DNA from: JACNIV01 sp965370415
GTDB taxonomy: Bacteria; Cloacimonadota; Cloacimonadia; Cloacimonadales; TCS61
Assembly (NCBI GenBank): GCA_965370415.1
Contig: CBDUTJ010000050.1
Location: forward strand, 1 to 17,287
Direction of reading: 5' to 3'
Length of the DNA stretch: 17,287 nucleotides
The notes under the pieces are model-generated. The model searched no databases, was not told the origin of the DNA, and saw nothing but the letters and a program-made list of their open reading frames with translations. The number at the start of each line of letters is the position of its first letter. Within the stretch, counting starts at the first letter, position 1. The position numbers were made by a program, and so were the translations under genes. This document shows, in pieces, positions 7,309-13,339 of this stretch.

Positions 7309-7336
7309 GCAGGCGACAATAGCCATTGTCGCCTGC
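7309..7336 (-). terminator. 12-bp perfect stem-loop after the 716-aa surface protein gene
   Basis: GCAGGCGACAAT (7309-7320) pairs fully with 7325-7336 around AGCC. It begins 8 nt after the stop codon of the minus-strand gene at 7345. Downstream on minus comes ATTGATTGG, with no T-tract. As with the 2682-2711 hairpin, it may terminate transcription by another route or protect the mRNA 3' end. Confidence 0.6.
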
Positions 7337-7344
7337 TATACACA

Positions 7345-9495
7345 TTATTTTATCAGGATCATTTTCTTACTGATGACTTTATCTGCTGTTTCCAGTCGAT
7401 ACAGATAAATGCCACTGGAAACTGGATTGTTGTTTTCATCTCTTCCGTCCCAGATAACAGAATGCTTACCTGCTGATAGTTGACCACTGACAAGCTGTTT
7501 CACTTTCTGACCCTTCATATTGTAGATATTTAACTCCGTGTGCTCCGTGTGCTCTGTGGTTGTGAATTTTATTGTCGTTGTCGGGTTAAACGGATTTGGA
7601 TAGTTACTAAGATTGGTAAGTAAAGGTTCTTCGGGAATATTCTCTCCGCTTTTTCCCAGCTTGATCAAAGAGAATTGGTTTTCAAAAGGATGCAATGTGG
7701 TCGATTCATATTGTTCCGTCTCAAAATTATATTTCCAGACAATATCGATCTTTCGGATATTTCTTCCGCCGGAAACAAGCTCGAAGCTTAAATTATCGCT
7801 TCTATTTATGGCATCCGTATATGCCATCAGTTGGACAGGATAACCTTCCACTTTACTTGCTCCCACACATACATCACCCTGATAAATTCCTACTTCTAAA
7901 ATATTTTCGCCATTTTCGATGTATTCTATCTCTATCATCTCATAATTCGGTTTGTCTTCATAAGTAAAGAATTCTGTTTCCTCTTTCTCGTAAGGCTCTG
8001 ATATGCTGAGGCTGTTCCAATGCAGTTCAAATTGTTCATCAACTACAATGGCATAACCTTTCCCGTATTTAAAAGTTCCGGGCTCACTTGTAGCGGTACT
8101 CATTCCATACCATTGCCCGTTTATTTTGTAAACAAACCAATCTTCCGCACAGATAGAAGTAACATGGTCTAACTGATCACCCAATGCAAACTGATAAGAT
8201 TGTGTCATTGGAAGCCAGTATCCTATCCAATTTCTTTGTCCAGGATAAACTATTTTGGTGTGATCAGAAGGTAAGCGGCTGCCTGGCTCAGGAAGGATGT
8301 AAGAACCATCTTCCTGGGGATTTAATTGGTAACCGTTATCGGATATAATTGGATAAACGGTATTTGACCATAAACCTTCCTCATAAATTAAAACCTCAAC
8401 ACTACTAAACATCAGAGTCATCATCTCCGGAAACGGTATCATATCTTCCAGTAATAGATAAGCAATAACCGGCTCGTTACCTTCTCTTTCTAATCTCGGG
8501 AAAGAAACATAGTTCCAGTGGTTGCCTTTCAACGGTTTTATATCTGTGGTAGAAGGATAGCATCCCATATCCAGTCGTGTTCCGTCTAAATCGGTTTCAT
8601 TCGGGTCTCCGCTGTCAATACAAGGGCTGCCTTCAAGGAGATGATATGAGTAATATCCTTCCATACAGAATTTGGGATTTCTATTTATGTTGCCTGTGCC
8701 GGGATAATCATCTTCTATACAAGAATATGTGATATCCAAAGCTGCAGGTGTGTTAGTAAAAGTTACATCGTTCTGCCAAATAATTGAATTATTAATTGTA
8801 TTATAGGAATATGCTCCAAATACTATCCCGTTGGAATTATTACTTATTGTACTTCTCATTATGTGAGCGGTATTGTAGTTATTTGACATTGAAATTCCTG
8901 TATAATTGGAATTAATGCGATTCGCAAGCAATGATACGCAATATATCTCATCTATGTAAACACCGATATTATTATCATAGATATTGTTGGAATTTAAATG
9001 CACAATATCGGAGACACTATTTACATTGGAAATGTAACATCCGGTAACATTTTCACGTAACTGATTATTCTGAACAACAATATACGGACAATCCGAAATG
9101 TATATTCCCTGACCTACATTCTCAACTATATTATCGCGAACTTCCAAGTATGATTCATTCCTACAATTAATTCCAATCGATGATGCAGAACCTGTTACGA
9201 TGAAACCTGTAAAAGTTGCGCACCACGCAGAATTCATATTTACAACAAATTGTGAATTTCCTCCATTTATCTTTGGATTTGCGATTCCGTAAATATAAAG
9301 GGTCTTATCTAGAAAATCAATTGCATCATAGGCTTCTCCGTAAGGTAAAGGCCATACAGCAATATAGTCATAGTCCTCAGCTGCATTAATTGCATCTTGA
9401 ATTGTTTCGTATTGCTGACCGGGACCTACTACAAGAGTGTCAGAATAAGCAATTGTTGCACAACATATCAGCATTGCAATTAAAACATATTTCAC
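7345..9495 (-). CDS. Secreted beta-helix protein with T9SS sorting domain
   Basis: A 716-residue exported protein, starting at GTG 9495. I prefer this start because AAAGGAG lies 6 nt upstream and the product then opens with a clean signal peptide, MKYVLIAMLICCATIAYS. A TTG 30 bp upstream (9525), also with a GGAG, would add ten residues. Residues of about 20-295 form a beta-helix (QYETIQDAINAAEDYDYIAV and repeated N-rich turns such as NNIYDNNIGVYI), closing with GTRLDMGCYP near 305-315. A mixed domain with HWNYVSFPRLE and NWIGYWLP follows at about 323-510. The last 86 residues are the type A sorting domain (NYPNPFNPTTT, IYNMKGQKV, WDGRDENN, SKKMILIK). Within it, TEHTEHTEL is encoded by three tandem 9-bp units (7534-7560). 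No enzyme active site was recognised. The gene ends 8 nt before a strong hairpin. Confidence 0.85.
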   Translation of the reverse strand: MKYVLIAMLICCATIAYSDTLVVGPGQQYETIQDAINAAEDYDYIAVWPLPYGEAYDAIDFLDKTLYIYGIANPKINGGNSQFVVNMNSAWCATFTGFIVTGSASSIGINCRNESYLEVRDNIVENVGQGIYISDCPYIVVQNNQLRENVTGCYISNVNSVSDIVHLNSNNIYDNNIGVYIDEIYCVSLLANRINSNYTGISMSNNYNTAHIMRSTISNNSNGIVFGAYSYNTINNSIIWQNDVTFTNTPAALDITYSCIEDDYPGTGNINRNPKFCMEGYYSYHLLEGSPCIDSGDPNETDLDGTRLDMGCYPSTTDIKPLKGNHWNYVSFPRLEREGNEPVIAYLLLEDMIPFPEMMTLMFSSVEVLIYEEGLWSNTVYPIISDNGYQLNPQEDGSYILPEPGSRLPSDHTKIVYPGQRNWIGYWLPMTQSYQFALGDQLDHVTSICAEDWFVYKINGQWYGMSTATSEPGTFKYGKGYAIVVDEQFELHWNSLSISEPYEKEETEFFTYEDKPNYEMIEIEYIENGENILEVGIYQGDVCVGASKVEGYPVQLMAYTDAINRSDNLSFELVSGGRNIRKIDIVWKYNFETEQYESTTLHPFENQFSLIKLGKSGENIPEEPLLTNLSNYPNPFNPTTTIKFTTTEHTEHTELNIYNMKGQKVKQLVSGQLSAGKHSVIWDGRDENNNPVSSGIYLYRLETADKVISKKMILIK
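7534..7560. repeat. Tandem 9-bp repeat inside the sorting domain
   Basis: Three copies of CTCCGTGTG, the last diverged to CTCTGTGGT, sit end to end. On the minus strand they read THE/TEH-type codons, giving TTEHTEHTEL. The other sorting domains in the window have a variable charged loop of about the same length here (for example LPENSSVEL), so the repeat occupies a tolerant loop. The sequence resembles a dispersed 'CACGGAGCACACGGAG' repeat, by recollection only. Confidence 0.6.
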
Positions 9496-9510
9496 AATAT
9501 ACTCCTTTAA

Positions 9511-9580
9511 AATTTTGTTTATCAATAAACAAAACTCCTTTTTTTTAAGATTAAATTAACAATTTTGATTATCAATAAAA
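9511..9580. promoter_or_regulatory. Palindrome and 50-bp-spaced near-copy before the 716-aa gene
   Basis: TTTTGTTTAT (9513-9522) and ATAAACAAAA (9525-9534) are perfect 10-bp arms around CA. A related 20-mer, AATTTTGATTATCAATAAAA, occurs at 9561-9580, exactly 50 bp from AATTTTGTTTATCAATAAAC at 9511-9530, with 18 of 20 bases identical. The pair sits just upstream of the GTG start and could be regulator binding sites. A 5'-UTR fold controlling the two ribosome sites is an alternative. Confidence 0.35.
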
Positions 9581-9635
9581 AATACATGTGTAATAATATA
9601 AATAGACTATATTTCATATGACAACCATAAGGCAT
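9522..9635 (-). CDS. Possible 37-aa hydrophobic leader ORF
   Basis: A frame from ATG at 9635, or from an internal ATG at 9617, encodes a hydrophobic peptide (core MKYSLFILLHMYFLLIIK). It ends at a TGA that overlaps the TTG candidate start of the surface protein gene. Immediately upstream is AAAAGGAGGTGAT, a near-complete anti-16S match. A 4-codon ORF (ATG at 9629, MVVI, stop) sits at better spacing from that site, and its stop overlaps the internal ATG (ATATGA). This could be a translationally coupled leader or membrane micropeptide, but the AT-rich composition makes chance plausible. Confidence 0.25.
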   Translation of the reverse strand: MPYGCHMKYSLFILLHMYFLLIIKIVNLILKKRSFVY

Positions 9636-9648
9636 CACCTCCTTTTAG
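9636..9648 (-). promoter_or_regulatory. Unusually strong Shine-Dalgarno (AAAAGGAGGTGAT)
   Basis: This purine-rich stretch is complementary to nearly the entire anti-Shine-Dalgarno tail of 16S rRNA, far beyond the four to six bases used by the other genes here. The nearest ATG at good spacing (9629) opens only a 4-codon frame, and a longer hydrophobic frame follows. It marks a likely ribosome entry point upstream of the surface protein gene. Confidence 0.45.
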
Positions 9649-9672
9649 GTTAATAGTACTTAACAACTCTAT

Positions 9673-9698
9673 CCCCGTGGATAAAAATATCCACGGGG
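9673..9698 (-). terminator. 11-bp GC-rich stem-loop after the 84-aa/24-aa pair
   Basis: CCCCGTGGATA (9673-9683) pairs perfectly with TATCCACGGGG (9688-9698) around AAAA. It lies 30 bp after the stop of the 24-aa ORF on minus. No T run follows on either strand. It probably closes the small secreted protein transcript and separates it from the downstream surface protein gene. Confidence 0.6.
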
Positions 9699-9728
9699 TA
9701 ACCGATTAAAACAAACTTCTTTCTCTAC

Positions 9729-9803
9729 CTATTTCTTAAATACGTAGATCTTACCTTCTATCTGAACAATATAATAATTATGGTCTTCATATAGCTTTTT
9801 CAT
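9729..9803 (-). CDS. 24-aa ORF coupled to, and resembling, the end of the 84-aa protein
   Basis: An ATG 2 bp after the TGA of the 84-aa gene opens a 24-codon frame, MKKLYEDHNYYIVQIEGKIY followed by VFKK. AAGGA ends 7 nt upstream inside the preceding gene, giving a normal ribosome site. The peptide resembles the C-terminus of the 84-aa protein: YED..YYIVQIEGKIYVFKK against YETDEYIIILIKGKYVIVSKD, with matching aromatic, charged and Gly-Lys positions. That suggests a tandem duplication of a two-strand module, or a former continuation of one longer protein. There is no signal peptide of its own. It could be expressed by translational coupling or be a decayed remnant. Confidence 0.45.
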   Translation of the reverse strand: MKKLYEDHNYYIVQIEGKIYVFKK

Positions 9804-9805
9804 GA

Positions 9806-10060
9806 TCAGTCCTTGCTTACAATAACATACTTACCCTTAATCAGTATTATTATATATTCATCGGTTTCATAAACTATCCAGAATTCGATTCCTTCCAATT
9901 CTTCGATATTTGCCGGGGTTATCTCATCATCCATTTCGATGATGAACTCTTCAGTAACAATCCTGTCTTCAATATCCAGGTCTGCCAGGGTTAATGAATA
10001 ACTGATCGACGTCAGTAACATCCCCAAAATTAGTGTTAATAAAATTTTCTTTTTCATCAT
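9806..10060 (-). CDS. Small secreted acidic protein, unknown function
   Basis: An 84-residue protein that I do not recognise. Residues 1-22 form a signal peptide: MMKKK, then a hydrophobic run LLTLILGMLLTSISYS. The mature part is acidic (LADLDIEDRIVTEEFIIEMDDEITPANIEELEG) and ends in alternating hydrophobic residues (FWIVYETDEYIIILIKGKYVIV), likely a beta-hairpin. There is no sorting domain, so periplasmic or released location is expected. The start is supported by AAAGGAGG just before ATG. It is divergent from the sigma-like gene with 145 bp between, so the two could share control; this is suggestive only. A 24-aa ORF follows after 2 bp. Confidence 0.7.
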   Translation of the reverse strand: MMKKKILLTLILGMLLTSISYSLTLADLDIEDRIVTEEFIIEMDDEITPANIEELEGIEFWIVYETDEYIIILIKGKYVIVSKD

Positions 10061-10205
10061 AACCTCCTTTATTTTATTATGACCTTATATAATAATATCC
10101 GTAAAAACCCAAAAGTGTGACGCCACCACTCAAAAAAAATGAAAAAAAATATTCTTGACCCATTCTTTCAGTTTTTATTTTTTAATGAATTAGAGGTGAA
10201 AAACG
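10061..10205. promoter_or_regulatory. Divergent promoter region between small secreted protein and sigma-like gene
   Basis: The two genes are transcribed away from each other across these 145 bp. On plus, TTGACC at 10155-10160 is a good -35 candidate; the -10 is poor (T-rich, near 10176-10186). Around 10113-10130, AGTG-TGACGCCAC-CACT is a short inverted repeat and the only GC-rich patch, making it a candidate operator. Confidence 0.35.
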
Positions 10206-11162
10206 TTGAATTATACTGAGAAACAGTTAGAAGAATATAACAAAGCAGCATTTGGTTATGCACTGTATCTTACCGGGAATGTAGATGCAGCAAATGATAT
10301 TGCCTCTCAGACAATAAGTTTATTTTTATTATCTTTTAAGGGCAATAGTAATGAAAAAGGTTGGATAATAAACACTGTAAAGAACTATAGTAACAAGTAT
10401 TTTGAAAAGATCAATCTTGAAAACAAACAGGTTCGAACTTATCGTGAAGAACTGGTTGAAAAGATCTATGGACAGGTAGAATATGAACGGGACGAATCTC
10501 TAAAGGAAGCTTTCAGGGATTCTTTCGAAGCGCTTAACGACCATGAATTGAAATCACTATTTTATTATTTTCAATGTAATGAGAATATCAAAAAAATGCA
10601 CGATAACATCGGCGGCTCCTATGCTACTCTTAGAAAGCAGATATCTCGTATAAGAAATAAGCTGAAGGCTGAGACATTTAAACGGTTGGGATATATTGGA
10701 TCAAAGAGAATAGTTACGCCTCAGCTAAATAATTTAATTATTAAATTTCTTCGTCGTTTTAAACAGAACCTAGAAGCGGGAACAATCGAAAAAATGTACT
10801 ATTATTTCTCTGAAGTGGATCTGAAAAATTACAATCCTACCTACGAAATTAAAGAAATATTAGATTATGATATTGATCTGAATGATTCAATTTATAAAGC
10901 GTGGGTTTTTTTTAAAAATAAACATAATTTGATTAATTCGTTTTATATTAAATTTTTTATAAACGATAAAAACCATCTTAAAATAGTCACTCCTCCCACA
11001 AAAACAAAAAAAATGGTTATTATAGAACAAAAATCAGAAGAAGGAAAACAAATCAGGAAATTACTTGATACTTTTCCAATCGATAAATCAGGTCGAGCAA
11101 AAATTCCTGAAGAAGAAATAGACAAAATTATTAAACAATTTGAAGAGAAGCAGAAGAATTAG
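10206..11162 (+). CDS. ECF sigma-factor-like protein with uncharacterised C-terminal extension
   Basis: A 318-residue cytoplasmic protein with the outline of an extracytoplasmic-function sigma factor. Residues 8-70 resemble region 2 (FGYALYLTGNVDAANDIASQT, then KGWIINTVKNYSNKYFEK). Residues 98-160 resemble region 4, with a helix-turn-helix at about 125-155 (NENIKKMHDNIGGSYATLRK then QISRIRNKLK). Similarity to the classical motifs is weak, so it may be a divergent sigma factor or a related DNA-binding regulator. Residues 170-262 form an extra domain rich in aromatic and basic residues (FLRRFKQNLEAGTIEKMYYYF). The end (about 265-318) is highly charged and probably helical. The start is TTG with AGAGG 9 nt upstream. 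No anti-sigma gene is adjacent. The neighbour on the left is a divergent small secreted protein; on the right it converges on the radical SAM gene with a 3-bp gap. Confidence 0.65.
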   Translation: MNYTEKQLEEYNKAAFGYALYLTGNVDAANDIASQTISLFLLSFKGNSNEKGWIINTVKNYSNKYFEKINLENKQVRTYREELVEKIYGQVEYERDESLKEAFRDSFEALNDHELKSLFYYFQCNENIKKMHDNIGGSYATLRKQISRIRNKLKAETFKRLGYIGSKRIVTPQLNNLIIKFLRRFKQNLEAGTIEKMYYYFSEVDLKNYNPTYEIKEILDYDIDLNDSIYKAWVFFKNKHNLINSFYIKFFINDKNHLKIVTPPTKTKKMVIIEQKSEEGKQIRKLLDTFPIDKSGRAKIPEEEIDKIIKQFEEKQKN

Positions 11163-11165
11163 AAA

Positions 11166-12899
11166 TCAATCCAGGAAGAAGCTGATCAATTCCAGTCTGT
11201 GCACCTTTCTTAAAGCTTCGATAACCAACTTTTTGTTATCGGGTTTAAACCATTGCAGTAGAGCTTTCATCAAGCGCATCTCTCTACCTTTGGGTATGTT
11301 TATTTTATTCCCTTTCATATCTGTTCCTGTGAAATACATGTATGTGCTCACCGTCATGGGAGTGGGAGTGAATTCCTGGATCTTTTTCAGCTTAATATTA
11401 TTCCTTTTCAAGTAAATTGCCAGTTCGATCGTATCATGCAGGGTCGCTCCCGGATGACCAGCAATTATATATGGAACGATATATTGCTCTTTTCCTATTT
11501 TTTTACAGTAAGTACCAAAGTATTGCCGAAATTTTTCATAAAGATCGAAAGACGGTTTGTTCATTAATTTCAGAACTTTCCCACTCTTGTGTTCCGGTGC
11601 CAGCTTCAGTAGTCCGCTCACGTGGTGTTCTGCTAATTGCTGTATATATTCTTCATCATTTAAAGCAAGGTCAAAGCGAATACCGGATGACACGAATACA
11701 TGTTTGATACTCTGCAACTTCCTGGCAGAGGAAAGCAGTTTTTTCTGCTCTTTATGAGAGGTATCCAGTTGTGGGCAAATTGATGGATACAAACAGGAAT
11801 TTCGCTGGCAGGTTTCACTTATATCAAGTTTGCAATGCATTTTATACATATTGGCAGTGGGTCCGCCAATATCGCTGATAGTTCCTTTAAAATATTCTTT
11901 GTGAGTGATTTTCTTTAGTTCATTTAATATTGATCCCCTGCTGCGCGACTGGATCGTTTTACCCTGGTGCAGACCGATAGCACAAAAGCTGCAACCTCCG
12001 AAACATCCCCGATGAGAGGTTACGGAATTCTGGATCTGTAAGAAAGTAGGTATCCTTTTCCCTCTGTACATGGGATGAGATTCCCTGGTAAAAGGAAGGT
12101 CATAAATCTCATCCATTTCCTCTCGTGATAGCGGATGTGAAGGTGGATTATGTATCAGGAAGCGATCACCGAATTTTTGTGAAAGTACTTTGTTCCTGTA
12201 ATGATTCTTATAAATTTTATGTTGCTTAATAAAATCCTGTCCGGAAAAGGAATTTGAAAATTCAGGTAATTGTTCTTCTGTCGAATTACTCTTGGAAATT
12301 ACAACCGTTCCCCTGATATTGTCCAGCTTATCTATCTGTTCTCCTGCTGCAAGTCTTTCAGCTATTTCCAGAACAGGTTTTTCACCCATTCCATAAACCA
12401 GTATATCAGCTTTGGAATCGAAGAGGATAGAATTTCGCAGTTTATTGCTCCAGTAATCGTAATGCGGAATCCGGCGTAAACTTGCTTCAATGCCACCAAG
12501 CACTACCGGAACACCTTTAAAGAGAGTTCGTACTTTTTGAGTATAGACAATAGTTGCGCGGTTTGGACGCAAACCCGTTTTTCCTCCCGGTGAGTATGCA
12601 TCTTCTGATCTCAGCTTTTTTTGTGCTGTATAAAGGTTTACCATAGAATCCATATTACCGGCAGAGATACCAAAGAACAATCTGGGACTTCCCAGTTCTA
12701 AAAAATCAGAATTTGTTTTGCAATCCGGCTGGGAGATAATACCGACCTTAAAACCTTTTGCTTCCAGGAACCTGGCAATGAGAATCGGACCAAAAGCAGG
12801 ATGATCTACATAAGTATCACCGGTAATGATAATAATATCGAGCTGGTTCCAGCCCAGTTGGTTCATATCTTTTTTGGAAGTTGGTAGAAAATTAATCAT
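11166..12899 (-). CDS. ygiQ: YgiQ-family radical SAM protein
   Basis: A 577-residue cytoplasmic protein of the YgiQ (UPF0313) family. The N-terminal block matches family sequence from the first residues (FLPTSKKDMNQLGW, then DIIIITGDTYVDHPAFG, LGSPRLFFGISAGNMDSM, RPNRATIVYT, GGIEASLRRIPHYDYW). The radical SAM cluster motif is C299-x3-C303-x2-C306 in SHRGCFGGCSFCAIGLHQGK, which binds a 4Fe-4S cluster and S-adenosylmethionine. The C-terminal half includes GHPGATLHDTIELAIYLK and QEFTPTPMTVSTYMYFTG. The physiological substrate of the family is not established. It is shorter than E. coli YgiQ, lacking the long C-terminal tail. The start codon directly follows the T-tract of the upstream cold-shock gene terminator, leaving no room for a ribosome site. 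The conserved N-terminus still argues for this start, so a leaderless or weakly initiated message is likely. Confidence 0.92.
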   Translation of the reverse strand: MINFLPTSKKDMNQLGWNQLDIIIITGDTYVDHPAFGPILIARFLEAKGFKVGIISQPDCKTNSDFLELGSPRLFFGISAGNMDSMVNLYTAQKKLRSEDAYSPGGKTGLRPNRATIVYTQKVRTLFKGVPVVLGGIEASLRRIPHYDYWSNKLRNSILFDSKADILVYGMGEKPVLEIAERLAAGEQIDKLDNIRGTVVISKSNSTEEQLPEFSNSFSGQDFIKQHKIYKNHYRNKVLSQKFGDRFLIHNPPSHPLSREEMDEIYDLPFTRESHPMYRGKRIPTFLQIQNSVTSHRGCFGGCSFCAIGLHQGKTIQSRSRGSILNELKKITHKEYFKGTISDIGGPTANMYKMHCKLDISETCQRNSCLYPSICPQLDTSHKEQKKLLSSARKLQSIKHVFVSSGIRFDLALNDEEYIQQLAEHHVSGLLKLAPEHKSGKVLKLMNKPSFDLYEKFRQYFGTYCKKIGKEQYIVPYIIAGHPGATLHDTIELAIYLKRNNIKLKKIQEFTPTPMTVSTYMYFTGTDMKGNKINIPKGREMRLMKALLQWFKPDNKKLVIEALRKVHRLELISFFLD

Positions 12900-12900
12900 A

Positions 12901-12926
12901 AAAAAAAAGCGACGTTCAGACGTCGC
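12901..12926 (-). terminator. Intrinsic terminator of the cold-shock gene
   Basis: GCGACGT (12909-12915) pairs with ACGTCGC (12920-12926) around TCAG. On the minus strand the hairpin is followed by eight T residues (12901-12908), a textbook rho-independent terminator. It lies about 22 bp after the cold-shock gene stop and runs directly into the ygiQ start codon. Confidence 0.85.
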
Positions 12927-12948
12927 TAAAATAATAAATTCATAAGAA

Positions 12949-13161
12949 CTAAGGATTTAATCTGATTATATTTATAGCCTGAGTACCTTTATCTGTTTCG
13001 ATAAGATCAAATTCGATATTTTCATCTTTAACGAGAAATTTTCTACCTCTATCGGAAATGGTCACGATCGATTTCCAGTGTACAAAATACTCTGTTCCTT
13101 CTTCAGACATAACGAAACCATATCCTTTTGCTTCATCAAACCACTTAACTTTTCCTTTCAT
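12949..13161 (-). CDS. Cold-shock domain protein (CspA family)
   Basis: A 70-residue single cold-shock domain, a small OB-fold that binds single-stranded RNA and DNA and acts as an RNA chaperone. It shows the family start MKGKVKWFDEAKGYGFV, with RNP1-like KGYGFV at 12-17. The RNP2-like motif YFVHW sits at 25-29, where most members have VFVH followed by F or Y; the Trp is a modest variation. The middle loop (ISDRGRKFLVKDENIEFDL) and ending (GTQAINIIRL) fit the family. The start is supported by AGGAAGGAATT before ATG. It is probably monocistronic: a promoter-like extended -10 lies at 13208-13216 and an intrinsic terminator follows at 12901-12926. Confidence 0.93.
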   Translation of the reverse strand: MKGKVKWFDEAKGYGFVMSEEGTEYFVHWKSIVTISDRGRKFLVKDENIEFDLIETDKGTQAINIIRLNP

Positions 13162-13207
13162 AATTCCTTCCTGTTTTTTGCTTGTTACGAATTTTCTGAT
13201 TTTTGAA

Positions 13208-13216
13208 AATATAGCA
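13208..13216 (-). promoter_or_regulatory. Extended -10 promoter element of the cold-shock gene
   Basis: On minus the sequence reads TGCTATATT, an extended -10 (TG-n-TATATT), 47 to 55 nt before the ATG. No clear -35 is seen. The predicted 5' UTR of about 40 nt is short compared with the long thermosensing leaders of some cspA genes. Confidence 0.4.
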
Positions 13217-13290
13217 AGAACTTTTTATTTGTATTCTTTTAACGGTGCTTACTTTTTTGCCTGTCTTTATTTTTAAAATAAGATAAATCG

Positions 13291-13320
13291 AAAAAAAACG
13301 GGCGGTTATCTACCACCCGT
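13291..13320 (-). terminator. Intrinsic terminator of the C25 peptidase gene
   Basis: Arms 13298-13306 and 13312-13320 pair over 9 bp around a 5-nt loop. One position is C/A on plus but G-U on the minus RNA, so the stem is complete only for minus transcripts. Eight T residues follow on minus (13291-13298). It sits 19 bp after the stop at 13340. Confidence 0.85.
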
Positions 13321-13339
13321 AAATTACATTTATTTCAGT

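Noticed and set aside
9631..9650. Plus-strand resemblance to the 3' end of 16S rRNA (CATCACCTCCTTTT)
   Set aside because: Only the anti-Shine-Dalgarno core matches, with no upstream rRNA sequence. It is better explained as a strong ribosome site on the minus strand.
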